Of a DNA stretch of 64,000 bases, positions 51,401-60,880 are shown piece by piece. The notes below the pieces were generated by a model, which saw only the letters and a program-made list of their open reading frames with translations, did no database searches and was not told where the DNA came from. The first letter of the stretch is position 1. Every line of letters begins with the position of its first letter. This stretch comes from Stigmatella erecta (GTDB lineage Bacteria > Myxococcota > Myxococcia > Myxococcales > Myxococcaceae): NCBI RefSeq assembly GCF_900111745.1, contig NZ_FOIJ01000016.1:153815-217814 (forward strand), given 5' to 3'. Made by a program: the position numbers and the translations under genes.

Positions 51401-52113
51401 AGCAGGGCTTCGCCTACAACAACCTGGGCGAGGTGCATGCCGCGCGGGGCCTGTACCGGAGCCAGCGCGGCGAGGACCCCACGGCGAGCCTCCGCCTGGC
51501 CCAGGAGGCCTTCCGCGAGGCGCTCGCGCGCATTCCGAAGCAGGCGCAGTTCCAGGCCAACGTGGCCAAGGCCCACTACACGCTGGCGCTCTGGGAGCTG
51601 CGGCAGGGCCGGGACCCGGGGCCGCGGCTGGAGCAGGCCGAGGCGGCGCTGCGCGAGGCGCTCGCGCTCAACCCCCAGCTTGGCTTCGCGCTGCGCTACG
51701 CGGGCGAGGTGCAGGGCGTGCGGGCGCGCTGGCTGGCCCAGCGGGGGCAGGCGCGGGGGGACGACTTCGAGCGGGCCGCCGGGCTCCTCCGGCAGGCGCT
51801 CGCGGCGGACCCCGAGTGGCAGGACTACCGCGTGGCCCTGGGGCGGCTGCACCTGGGCTGGGCCACGTGGCTGGCGCAGACGGGGCAGGACCCCGCCGCG
51901 GTGCTCCAGGAGGGGCTCGCGCAGGTGGACACGGCGCTCAAGGCCCGGCCCCGGTGGGCCCAGGGGCTGGCGGCCCGGGCGCGGCTGCTGGTGATGCTCT
52001 CGGAGACGCAGGCCCCCGCCGCGCAGCGGACGGCCTGGCGGGGCGAGGCGCGCAAGGTGCTGGAGCAGGCCCTGGCGCTCAACCCCCACCTGGGCATGGC
52101 CGAGGAGCCCTGA
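48493..52113 (+). CDS. Ser/Thr kinase with TPR-rich sensor region
   Basis: About 1206 aa. ATG 48493 and GTG 48505 are both possible starts. The N-terminus has a helical region (SRGEMEALRAEAQRL) and a Pro-rich linker. The kinase domain (~110-380) is complete (GQGGMGQVF, VALKFV, HRDLKPSN, DFGLAR). A membrane helix follows (RLVVGLGSTALVGVLLALGQ, ~395-415). The remaining ~780 residues are tetratricopeptide-like helices in many repeats (for example DGWVNLGTAYFKRA and QGFAYNNLGEVHAARGLY). The kinase should be cytoplasmic and the TPR array on the other side of the membrane, binding proteins. GC returns to the core level here. Confidence 0.92.
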   Translation: MLAGVSPPGTWRTEYEDELRSAMVEGVLSRGEMEALRAEAQRLQRSPLELLLERGQLSPQTLSVLRHNRAEPSDTPAPAAPFEAPPTRQPGVPAVPVSSSEPAFPLPHWDRYQPVRFLGQGGMGQVFLAYDPRLRRNVALKFVRDGAPELAQRFLSEARAQARVLHERVCEMYEVGEVDGRAFIAMQYVNGRHLGQLAQELTLEQKLRVLRDVAEGVHAAHRAGLIHRDLKPSNILIERAEDGALKPYVMDFGLARDWHEEHTATGAVLGTPHYMAPEQARGEAMDLRVDIYSLGATLYQVLAGVPPFLADNALELLQRIQSEEPRPLRERVPGLPVDVEAIVLKCLEKDRAARYASARELSEDLERFLAGEPVRARRAGAGYRLRKKLRKHRLVVGLGSTALVGVLLALGQAALTQRQVTLRESLARRFTERVERMEAQARYSSLAPLHDTRADHRVLQEAMAALEAEVRQGGEPAQGPGHYALGRARLVLGDAEGALAQLEAAWRGGYHGARVAYALALALGQLYQEQLLEVERIRDTAQRDALRQALEQRYRDPALTYLRQSEGADVPSPHYVAALLAFYEGRHAEALGELDAMGTTYPWFHEAPLLRGDIYQARAYQRRHQGDRPGALADIEAARQAYSEAARIGESEPAVHAALASLHLASLQLELYGQGEVQPHYERGLEALGRALTAAPESFKLRVLESKFHRRLAEFRLPQGGEVLPLVEKALAATRAAQALAPEEPQPHQEQAQVLRLWARYRQEHGEDPSEQLRQAVQSFERVPPSRRDYGFHIERGLIFKIWADHEDQGGGDSLPLRDQALAAYQAAIALDPKPLDGWVNLGTAYFKRASHPRAVDADADLERAREALERARGIDPGNYVPYYYGAQVHEWRARRLYNRGGAAATDLEQAIALYRQGLGINAKLPQFHNALGGALLWRAELAWEEGEDPFARLDVAQASFEQARDVAPKQGFAYNNLGEVHAARGLYRSQRGEDPTASLRLAQEAFREALARIPKQAQFQANVAKAHYTLALWELRQGRDPGPRLEQAEAALREALALNPQLGFALRYAGEVQGVRARWLAQRGQARGDDFERAAGLLRQALAADPEWQDYRVALGRLHLGWATWLAQTGQDPAAVLQEGLAQVDTALKARPRWAQGLAARARLLVMLSETQAPAAQRTAWRGEARKVLEQALALNPHLGMAEEP

Positions 52114-52137
52114 GGGCCCCTGGCCTCCGCACGAGGC

Positions 52138-52488
52138 TCAGTAGTCCGGGGTGACTTCCAGGTCTCCAGAGACCGTCGAGGGCGGACCCGGCTTCTCGCG
52201 GTCGGGCTGGGGCGTCACGTCGAACTGGTAGATGTTGGGCGTGACATGGGAGGCGACCGTCTTGTCCTGCGTCCCCAGCTGCGAGGGCCCGCCGAGCTGG
52301 AAGGAGCCGGTCTGCGAGAAGGGCGAGCCGTTGGGGAACGACACGGTGACGGGGATGGTGCCCGCGAAGACGAACTCGACGGTGCCGCCCTGCCGGATGC
52401 GGCCGCGCAGGGGGTTGTTGAAGGTGCTGCCGGGCGGGGAGTAGGTGGGGTCGGCGCCGGCGCTCACGGTGACGGTCAAATCGGCCAT
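52138..52488 (-). CDS. Small beta-rich hypothetical protein
   Basis: 116 aa, ATG complement at 52486-52488 with AAGGAGA in front. No signal peptide. It reads like one beta-sandwich: LTVTVSAGADPTYSPPGSTF, GGTVEFVFAGTIPVTVSFPN, YQFDVTPQPDRE. No Cys and no motif I know. It converges with the TPR-kinase gene (25 bp apart) and lies downstream of a palindrome near 52,620 that could control it. Confidence 0.7.
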   Translation of the reverse strand: MADLTVTVSAGADPTYSPPGSTFNNPLRGRIRQGGTVEFVFAGTIPVTVSFPNGSPFSQTGSFQLGGPSQLGTQDKTVASHVTPNIYQFDVTPQPDREKPGPPSTVSGDLEVTPDY

Positions 52489-52609
52489 GAAGACATGTTC
52501 TCCTTGAGGGACATCCTGGAAACCAGGCTGTGCCGCTGTCTCAGTGCAGCCGCCGTACCAGCGGCCGTCCCGGGGGGAATGGACGCGGCCAGGCCTGGGG
52601 TGTGTCGCA

Positions 52610-52635
52610 TGTTGACATGTTTGGACGTGTCAACA
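52610..52635. promoter_or_regulatory. Inverted repeat between an activator gene and a small gene
   Basis: TGTTGACATGT (52610-52620) and ACGTGTCAACA (52625-52635) are inverted copies with one mismatch and a 4-bp spacer. It lies 21 bp past the stop of the FHA activator and 122 bp before the start of the small beta-rich gene. It may end the first transcript or be an operator for the second; the TTGACA core could also be part of a -35 box. Confidence 0.45.
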
Positions 52636-52655
52636 CACACGCCGGCACGGCGGGC

Positions 52656-54263
<1,608 letters not shown>

Positions 54264-54525
54264 GGGCGCCTGCCGGGGAAAGGGGGACCGCTGGGCGGGG
54301 GAGTGTACTGCCTGGGACACTCGGGGAACCGGTGAAACCCTTGTATTCGCAGAAGGGGCGGGACCTCCAGCGCCCGGCGGGGTGAACGGAGGGCGGGCAA
54401 GGGGCCAGGGGCCGGCGATCCGGCGTCTGCCCTTCCCGCGGGAGATGACAACCCTTCTGGAGGTGGGCCCGGCGGCGGGGCCCGGCGGCGTCACTGGGGA
54501 CGCTCCCTTCACGTGGAGGCATGGC

Positions 54526-55047
54526 ATGGCCTGGTCCAAGACCCCGTGGTCGGCGAAGAATGGGCTGGGGTTCGGCCTCGTGGCGGGGCTGGTGTTCGGC
54601 CTGGCGGAGTGCATGGCCTCGCTGTTCGCCGGGCACGGGCTGCTGGAGCCCCTGCGCTACGCGGCCAGCGTGCTGCTGGGCTCGCGCGCGCTCATGGACA
54701 CGCCCCTCATCCTCACGGCCATCGCCGGGCTGGGCGTGCACCTGATTCTGTCCGCGTTCTTCGGCCTGGCCTACTCACTGGTGGACGCGCGCATGGCGAT
54801 GGACCTGCGGCCCCAGGGCGCGCACCAGTCCGCCATGGGCATGCTCTTCGCGGTGGGCGTGTGGGTGGTGACCTTCCAGTTCATCTCGCGGGGCTACTAC
54901 CCCTGGTTCCTGGGCACGCCCCAGTTCTTCCAGATGGTGTTGCACGCGGTCTTTTACGGGCTGCCCCTGGGGCTGCTGTTCGCCGCGGCGGAGCGGCGGC
55001 GGGTGGCCCTGGCGGAGTTCGAGCAGCGCGCGTTCGAGGAGCGCTGA
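54526..55047 (+). CDS. Multi-pass membrane protein of unknown function
   Basis: 173 aa. ATG 54526 has GGAGG at ~54515-54519, six bases upstream; another ATG at 54521 is out of frame. Four hydrophobic helices are visible (GFGLVAGLVFGLAECMASLF; LILTAIAGLGVHLILSAFFGLAYSL; MGMLFAVGVWVVTFQFI; MVLHAVFYGLPLGLLFAA). The C-terminal tail is charged (ERRRVALAEFEQRAFEER). The sequence resembles no transporter I know. It is divergent from the FHA activator, which could regulate it. Confidence 0.75.
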   Translation: MAWSKTPWSAKNGLGFGLVAGLVFGLAECMASLFAGHGLLEPLRYAASVLLGSRALMDTPLILTAIAGLGVHLILSAFFGLAYSLVDARMAMDLRPQGAHQSAMGMLFAVGVWVVTFQFISRGYYPWFLGTPQFFQMVLHAVFYGLPLGLLFAAAERRRVALAEFEQRAFEER

Positions 55048-55094
55048 GTCCCTCCGGGGACACGGGGCTCACGGCAAAGGCAGAGGAGGGGATC

Positions 55095-55688
55095 ATGGGA
55101 CGCTGGATGCGGATGGGATGCACGGTGCTGGGGCTGGGCGTGATGGCGTGTGGCAGCCAGATGGCGAGGGCCCCGGTGCCCATGGGCGCGGCGCAAGAGC
55201 CGCCACCGGCCACGGCGAGCTCCGGCGGCGGCGGCGCGGCCACGGTGGACACGGGCACCTTCCCGGGCGAGGCCGTGGCGGCCGAGGAGCCCGCGGGGGC
55301 CCAGGGCGAGCTCTACGCGCAGGTGGCCCGCGAGCTGGGAATCTCCCGCGGCCCGGCGCCGCGCCTGGAGGGCGAGGGCCTGGGCGGCTCGGGCAGCGCC
55401 GGGGAGGAGAAGCACCTGTGCGCCGCGGCACTCAACGCCCGCGAGCCGGTGACGGTGGTCTCCGGGGTGCTCAACTTCACTTCGAACGGGCTCGTCACCG
55501 TGGAGGTGCCGGGCAAGGGGCCGGTGAAGCTGCTCACGGACAATGTCACCTGCGCGGTCGAGGCCCGCCGGGCGATGGCGCCCGAGTCCCTGAGCGAGGG
55601 CACCGAGGTGCGCGTGGCCTACGTGGAGGGGCCGGGGGAGCCCACGGCGCGGGTGATTCGCGCCGAGCCCATGCGCCCCATCCGCTAA
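55095..55688 (+). CDS. Lipoprotein of unknown function
   Basis: 197 aa, ATG 55095 with GAGGGG six bases upstream. GCTVLGLGVMAC is a lipobox with Cys near 19. A linker rich in Ala, Pro and Gly follows to about residue 60, then a region with SELGISRGPAPRL-like sequence and a C-terminal beta-rich domain (TVVSGVLNFTSNGLVTVEVPG, VTCAVEARRAMAPESLSEGTEVRVAYVEG, in parts) that resembles an OB- or SH3-like barrel. Two Cys (HLCAAA, VTCAVE) may form a disulfide. It lies 47 bp after the membrane-protein gene on the same strand. Confidence 0.75.
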   Translation: MGRWMRMGCTVLGLGVMACGSQMARAPVPMGAAQEPPPATASSGGGGAATVDTGTFPGEAVAAEEPAGAQGELYAQVARELGISRGPAPRLEGEGLGGSGSAGEEKHLCAAALNAREPVTVVSGVLNFTSNGLVTVEVPGKGPVKLLTDNVTCAVEARRAMAPESLSEGTEVRVAYVEGPGEPTARVIRAEPMRPIR

Positions 55689-55694
55689 GGGCGC

Positions 55695-56499
55695 TCAGGC
55701 CTTGCCGAGCAGCGCATCCAGCCGCGCGCGGTAGCCGCGGCTGAGCTTGAGCTGGTGCCCGTCCTGAAGGATGACGTGGTACTCGCCGTGAAACAGCGGC
55801 CGCAGCTCCTTCACCCGCTCCACGTTGACAATGGTGGAGCGGTGGATGCGCACGAACCGGCGCGGATCCAGCTGCGCCTCCAACTCGCGCAGGGGCTGGC
55901 GCAACAGGTGCGTCTGCCCGGAGGCGTGGACCTGGACGTAGTAGTCCTCGGCCTCCAGCCAGTCCACCTTCTCCACGTCCAGGAAGGCCACCCGGCCCAC
56001 GTCCTTGAGCACCAGCCGCTCCAGGTAGCGCACCGGCGCGGGCGGGGGCGGCCGCGGGGGCGGCGGGGCCCAGCAGCCCCGCGAGCTGCCGGGCCACGGT
56101 CTGGATCCGCCCGTTGCGCACGTGCGTCTTGGCGCGGGCGAGCACCTGGGCGAAGCGCTCGTCATCGAACGGCTTGAGCAGGTAGTCGAGCGCGTGCACC
56201 TCGAAGGCCTTGAGGGCATAGGTGTCGTACGCGGTGACGAAGACGATGGCGGCGGCGAGGGGGGCGCCCACCTGGCGCAGCACCTGGAAGCCGTCCATGC
56301 CCGCCATCTCCACGTCCAGGAAGAGCACGTCCACCGGGTGCTGGCGCAGGGCCTCCACCGCCTGGGGGCCGCTGGCGCACTCGCCCACCACCTGGACTTC
56401 GGGGTCCGCCGCGAGCAGCGCCAGGAGCCCCTGCCGGGCGATGCGCTCGTCGTCCACCACCAGCACGCGCACGGGGGCGGCCACCTCCCCCGGCATCAT
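55695..56499 (-). pseudogene. LytTR-type response regulator, frameshifted between receiver and DNA-binding domains
   Basis: The receiver is in one frame from ATG 56499: VLVVDDERIARQGL, LFLDVEMAGMDGF with the phospho-Asp, VTAYDTYALKAFEVHALDYLLKPF. After LAGLLGP (near 56,060) sense coding continues in the next frame, where the LytTR domain is found (VAFLDVEKVDWLEAEDYYVQV, RFVRIHRSTIVNVERVKEL). The total of 805 bp is one more than a multiple of three, which fits a single extra base in the G/C run at about 56,040-56,090. It may be a real mutation or a homopolymer sequencing error. The ATG overlaps the stop of the LytS-type kinase (ATGA), so the two form a two-component operon. Confidence 0.85.
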
Positions 56500-57620
56500 G
56501 CCGAGGCCCGCGCCGCCGCGCGGCGGTAGGGAATGGCCACCTCGGCCACCGCGCCGCCGCCCTCGGCGGGCAGCAGCTCCAGCCGGTGGTCCTCCCCATA
56601 GAGGTGGCGCAGCCGGGCGCGGGTGTTGGTCAGCCCGATGCCCCCCTCCCGGGGCACGCCGGGCTCGGACGGGGGGGGCGCGGCCGGGCGCGGGCCCTGG
56701 CCCGTGTCCCGCACGCGCAGCCAGAGCATGTCCGACTCGCGGGTGATGTGGATGTCCACCCGGTTCTGGGTCTCGGTGCTCGCGCCGTGGCGCACGGCGT
56801 TCTCCACCAGGGGCTGGAGCAGCAGGTGGGGCACCAGCGCGTCGCGCGCCTCGGGGGCCACGTGGATGTGCGTGTCCAGCCGCTCCTGGAAGCGCAACTG
56901 CTCGATGCGCAGGTAGCGCTCCACGAAGTCCAGCTCCTGCTGGAGCGGCACCTCCTGGGCGCCGTCCTCGCGCAGCACCGCGCGCAGCAGGTCCGCCAGC
57001 CCCACCGTCATCTGCACCGCGCCCTTCGAGTCGCCGGTGCGGATGAGGCCGGTGATGGTGTTGAGCGCGTTGAAGAGGAAGTGGGGGCGCAGCTGCATCT
57101 GGAGCGCCCGGAGCTGGGTGCGCACCAGCTGCGTCTCCAGCTCCGAGGCGCGCACCCGCCGGTCCAGGTACAGGCGGTAGAAGCGCAGCGCGTGGCCGAT
57201 GGCCGCCATGGCCGCGTAGCTGTAGATGCCCAGCAGCGCGCGCAGGGCCATGTGCAGCGGCAGGGTGCGCCCGGGAGGCGCCAGCCACGGGGCGGCCAGC
57301 CAGTCCACCAGCACCTCCCCCGCCCAGAACACCGCGAACAGCGCCAGGTGGGCCGCCCCCCTGCGGGCGACGCGGGGGCGCACGAGCGGGTAGCGCTCAC
57401 ACCAGGCGAAGATGAGGGGCGTCATCAGCGCCCAGAGCCACACGCTCAGCATGCCGTCCAGCACCGAGCGGAGCGTGGGCGGGGGGCGGCCGCCCATCGC
57501 GGAGGAGAACCACCCGTACGACTGGCCCATGACGCCGACGAGGGTCCACCCGGCGAAGATGAGGGCCCCGAGGCGCCAGCTCCACCCGGGGAACAGCGGC
57601 GCTGTCCGTTCGCTCTGCAC
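56496..57620 (-). CDS. LytS/AlgZ-type sensor histidine kinase
   Basis: 374 aa. Membrane helices in the first ~165 residues (LGALIFAGWTLVGVMG, WLWALMTPLIFAW, AHLALFAVFWAGEVLV, LLGIYSYAAMAAIGHAL) form the sensor. The kinase core has the PF06580 phosphoacceptor motif QLRPHFLFNALNT (~185) and an ATPase domain with LLLQPLVENAVRHG, VRDTGQG and GGIGLTNTRARL. These are intact, so it should phosphorylate the LytTR response regulator encoded directly after it. Such pairs often act on envelope or virulence-like traits; the signal is unknown. Confidence 0.93.
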   Translation of the reverse strand: MQSERTAPLFPGWSWRLGALIFAGWTLVGVMGQSYGWFSSAMGGRPPPTLRSVLDGMLSVWLWALMTPLIFAWCERYPLVRPRVARRGAAHLALFAVFWAGEVLVDWLAAPWLAPPGRTLPLHMALRALLGIYSYAAMAAIGHALRFYRLYLDRRVRASELETQLVRTQLRALQMQLRPHFLFNALNTITGLIRTGDSKGAVQMTVGLADLLRAVLREDGAQEVPLQQELDFVERYLRIEQLRFQERLDTHIHVAPEARDALVPHLLLQPLVENAVRHGASTETQNRVDIHITRESDMLWLRVRDTGQGPRPAAPPPSEPGVPREGGIGLTNTRARLRHLYGEDHRLELLPAEGGGAVAEVAIPYRRAAARASA

Positions 57621-57842
57621 GGACGGATGGTTTCAGGAGAGCCCCCCACCGGTCAACGCGGGGGGGAACGGCGGGCGGCCCCCGCCCGGGGGACGGTTGC
57701 CCCTTCCAGGGCCCAACACCGGGGCGTTCCCTGTGCGCTGCCCGTGAACAGAGCGGCGGGAGGGGCCACACGCCAGGCGCGGGGGCGGCGCGCCCGGAGG
57801 GTACCCTCGCGGCCTTCACTGGCTCTTGGGGGGGCTTTCGGC

Positions 57843-59027
57843 ATGCGCGTTCTTTTCACCACCACACCGGCGACGGGACATTTTCACCCCTTGGTGCCCC
57901 TGGCCCGGGCGCTCCAGCAGGCGGGCCACGAGGTGGCCTTCGCCGCGGCGGCGTCCTTCCGGGCCCAGGTGGAGGCGAGCGGCTTTCCCGTGTTCCCGGC
58001 GGGGGTGGGCTTCGAGTCCCTGGAGGGGGAACTCCAGGCGCACATGCAGGCGCTGCCGCGGGTGGACGTGCCGGAGCACCTGGACCGGGTGCTGGAGCTC
58101 TTCGTGGACCGGCTGGCGCGCCCCATGGCGCAGGCGCTGGTGCCGCTGTGCCGGCGCTGGCGGCCGGATGTGCTCATCAGCGAGTCGGCGGAGTTCGCGG
58201 GCCCGGTGGTGGCCGAGCGGCTGGGCTTGCCCCACGCCACCATCCAGGTGGGCGGGGCGGGATTCTCCGAGGACGGCGGCACGGGCCTCTTCGCCCGGCG
58301 CCTGGATGGCCTCCGCGCGGAGCACGGCCTGCCGGCGGACCCCGAGCTCCGGGAGCTCTTCCGCTACCTGCACCTGTCGTTCATGCCCGCCGCCTATTTC
58401 GGCGGCGCGCTTCCGCCCAACACGCAATATTTGAGGCTGGAAGTGTTTGACCAATCCGGAGGTGAGCGATTGCCGGAGTGGATGGCCACGCTGGGAGGCC
58501 GCCCGGTGGTCTACGCCACGCTGGGCACGGTGTTCAACAAGCTCATCCGCTACCTGCGCACCATCACCGAGGCGCTCCGCGACGAGCCCGTGGACCTCAT
58601 CGTCACCGTGGGCCGGGACATGGATCCGGCGCGGCTGGGGCCTCAGCCGTCCAATGTCTATGTGGAGCGATACATTCCCCAGTCCTTGGTATTGCCCCGG
58701 TGTGAGCTGGCCATTTTGCACGGTGGCTACAACAGTGTGATGAGTGCGCTCCACGTGGGGCTGCCGGTGCTCATCGTGCCGCTGGCGGCGGATCAGCCCA
58801 TGAACGCGCAGTCCTGCGAGCGGCTGGGGGTGGGGCGGCGCGTCAACCCAGACACGCTCACCCCGGAGCTGCTCCGGCAGCAGGTGCGGGAGATGATGCG
58901 GGATGGCTCGTACCGGGAGCGCGCGCGGCGCTTCCAGGCCGAAGCCCAGGCCTTGCCCGGGATGGGAGAAGGCGTGGCGATGCTGGAGCGGCTGTCGCGG
59001 GAGCGGCGGCCACTCAGGGAGGTCTGA
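57843..59027 (+). CDS. UGT-like (GT1) glycosyltransferase
   Basis: 394 aa, cytoplasmic. The start MRVLFTTTPATGHFHPLVPLA is the typical acceptor-side N-terminus of antibiotic- and macrolide-type glycosyltransferases. The C-terminal donor-binding motif is LHGGYNSVMSALHVGLPVL then PLAADQPMNA (~300-330). It probably moves a sugar from a nucleotide donor to a small hydrophobic acceptor such as a polyketide or sterol. No biosynthetic cluster is next to it. ATG 57843 is well supported; longer frames upstream run through other genes. Confidence 0.9.
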   Translation: MRVLFTTTPATGHFHPLVPLARALQQAGHEVAFAAAASFRAQVEASGFPVFPAGVGFESLEGELQAHMQALPRVDVPEHLDRVLELFVDRLARPMAQALVPLCRRWRPDVLISESAEFAGPVVAERLGLPHATIQVGGAGFSEDGGTGLFARRLDGLRAEHGLPADPELRELFRYLHLSFMPAAYFGGALPPNTQYLRLEVFDQSGGERLPEWMATLGGRPVVYATLGTVFNKLIRYLRTITEALRDEPVDLIVTVGRDMDPARLGPQPSNVYVERYIPQSLVLPRCELAILHGGYNSVMSALHVGLPVLIVPLAADQPMNAQSCERLGVGRRVNPDTLTPELLRQQVREMMRDGSYRERARRFQAEAQALPGMGEGVAMLERLSRERRPLREV

Positions 59028-59120
59028 TCATGTCTGAGAAAGAAAAGGCATTGGCAGGTCCTGTGATGTGAGACAGGAGGCACGCTATGCCAGGGCCCGC
59101 CTTTCACCGGGGGTTCCACC

Positions 59121-60301
59121 ATGAAGCGGTTGGGCTTGAGTTTGCTCCTGTTGTCTTCCATTGGGACTGCGTTTGCACAGCCCAGCGAACCCATCGTGTA
59201 CCCGCCGCCGAACATTCACTTCATCGTGGATGTCTCGGGCTCCATGCGGGATCTGCCGCAGATCGTCAGCGGCCAGTACAAGGCGTTCTCCGACGCCACC
59301 GTGAACGGGTGCGAGAATCCTGCCCTGCAGGCGTTCTCCGACGGTCATGGCTGGGACCCCTCCTTCCAGTACCCCGTGCCGGACGCGGGCACGGGCCTGG
59401 GCACGGATGTGGGGTTCCCCAACCTGTTCCAGGACGGCAAGTTCAAGGTGTTCAACACCACCACGGACTATGAGACGAACACGAACTTCATCCTCTGGGG
59501 CCGCTTCCTCAACTTCAACCCGCCCAAGCATGTGGCCCTGAGGGCCGCGCTCAAGAAGGTCTTCAAGGACCTGAGCGGAGCGCGGGCGGGGGTGAGCATC
59601 TTCACGGCCACGTCCTCGAACATTCTGAAGATGAAGCCTTCGTGCCCGGAGCTCTCCGCGGACCCGGCGGCCTTCGCCAGCTACCGCGCCGACTTCATCA
59701 CGCGGCTCAACTCGCTCACCTTCAACACGGCCACGCCCCTGGCCCGCTCGCTGCTCAATGCCGGCTACTACTTCAGCTCGGGCCAGGACATCTACCGGGA
59801 CACCTTCGGCTTTGGGGTCTCGTCTCCCATCGCCTACTCCTACCCGATTGACTTCAAGAGTGAGGCTCTGACCTCGGAGAACTGCACCGTATGCTGGGGC
59901 AGCCAGCGCAACGCGGTCATCTTGATTTCGGACGGCGATCCCATCAACGACACGCTGGGCTTCAAGGCCGTGACGAGACTCCGTGAAATCAATGGCGGCA
60001 AGGTCAACTGCCCGTCCACGGCGCCGTGCGCGGACGCGGCCGATGATGCCAACCACATGCTCGACGACGTGGCGAAGCTGCTGTCCCACAATGATCTGCA
60101 GAGGAGCGCCCCCCTGTCGTGGGAGACTTGGACACCTCGGGCCTGCAGAGCGTGACGGTGCACACGGTAGGGCTGGGCATCGACAGCAACCTGCTCCGCA
60201 ACGCCGCATACCTGGGTGGCGGAGCCTATGCCACGGCCCAGACCGTGGACGGCCTCCAGCAGGCCATCGAGGCGGCCATCGCCATCGAGACGGGCCCGTA
60301 G
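59121..60301 (+). pseudogene. Secreted VWA-domain (PilY1-like) protein, frameshifted
   Basis: The first frame runs from ATG 59121 (signal peptide KRLGLSLLLLSSIGTAFA) through a VWA domain (IHFIVDVSGSMRDLPQ with an intact MIDAS DVSGS, and NAVILISDGDPIND) to 60155. Just after 60,100 the frame is lost at a C-run (GCGCCCCCCTG), and the next frame carries the rest of the domain: VVGDLDTSGLQSVTVHTVGLGI to IETGP (60,119-60,301). Total length 1,181 bp is one short of a multiple of three, fitting loss of one C. The C-terminal propeller of PilY1 is absent. Real frameshift or homopolymer error cannot be told apart. Confidence 0.75.
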
Positions 60302-60390
60302 TCTTCGCCCCCTGCCTTCCGGCCGCCGCCTCTGCCCTCGCGGCGCCCGGAGCCCTCAGGGCCGGTGCGTGCGCGGCCCGGTGAGCGGGC

Positions 60391-60798
60391 TCAGTAGCAT
60401 TCCAGGTCGCCCGGCAGCGGCGGGCACCACTGGGCCATGCCATCGCACACCACGCCTCCACAGACTTTGGTGCTGGCAGGTCCCAGCACCTGACACGAGC
60501 TGCCGGAACAGCTCAGCGGACCGCTCGCTTCACAGCCGATGGTCACCGTGCAGGAGGGCGGAGCCGCGGGGCAGTCCGTGCGCAGCCCGTCACAGAGGAC
60601 GTAGGCATGGTCCACCGACTGGCACGTGGTGCCCGAGCAGCTGATGGACGGAGCCCCGGCGCACCGGGCCGTGCACACGGCCATGGCTTCGGCCTGCTGC
60701 GGAAGCGAGAGCGCCTCCGGGGCGGTGCCTCCGCAGCCGGTGGCCAGCCAGAGGACACAGGACGCCAGAAGGGACAGGACGTTTCGCGGCGGGGACAT
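60391..60798 (-). CDS. Small Cys-rich lipoprotein
   Basis: 135 aa, ATG complement at 60796-60798. NVLSLLASCVLWLATGC is a lipobox with Cys at ~22. The mature part has 12 or more Cys in repeated patterns (CTARCAG, ISCSGTTC, LSCSGSSC, KVCGGVVC), so it is probably held together by disulfides outside the inner membrane. No ligand or family known. It is placed between the VWA gene and the alpha-glucosidase gene, convergent with the former. Confidence 0.7.
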   Translation of the reverse strand: MSPPRNVLSLLASCVLWLATGCGGTAPEALSLPQQAEAMAVCTARCAGAPSISCSGTTCQSVDHAYVLCDGLRTDCPAAPPSCTVTIGCEASGPLSCSGSSCQVLGPASTKVCGGVVCDGMAQWCPPLPGDLECY

Positions 60799-60880
60799 GT
60801 CAGCTCCGGGGGGAGTGGGAGGCCGGGAGTCTAGCGCTCCCACTCCGGCCCTGGCGCTCACATGTGGGCCGCGCGTCCTT

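Noticed and set aside
48436..52089. Minus-strand frame of 1217 codons opposite the TPR kinase
   Set aside because: Shadow of a repeat-rich GC-rich gene; no motif or ribosome site.
60624..60640. TGGCACGTGGTGC considered as a sigma-54 promoter
   Set aside because: GG and GC are eight and not ten bases apart, and it lies inside the Cys-rich lipoprotein gene.
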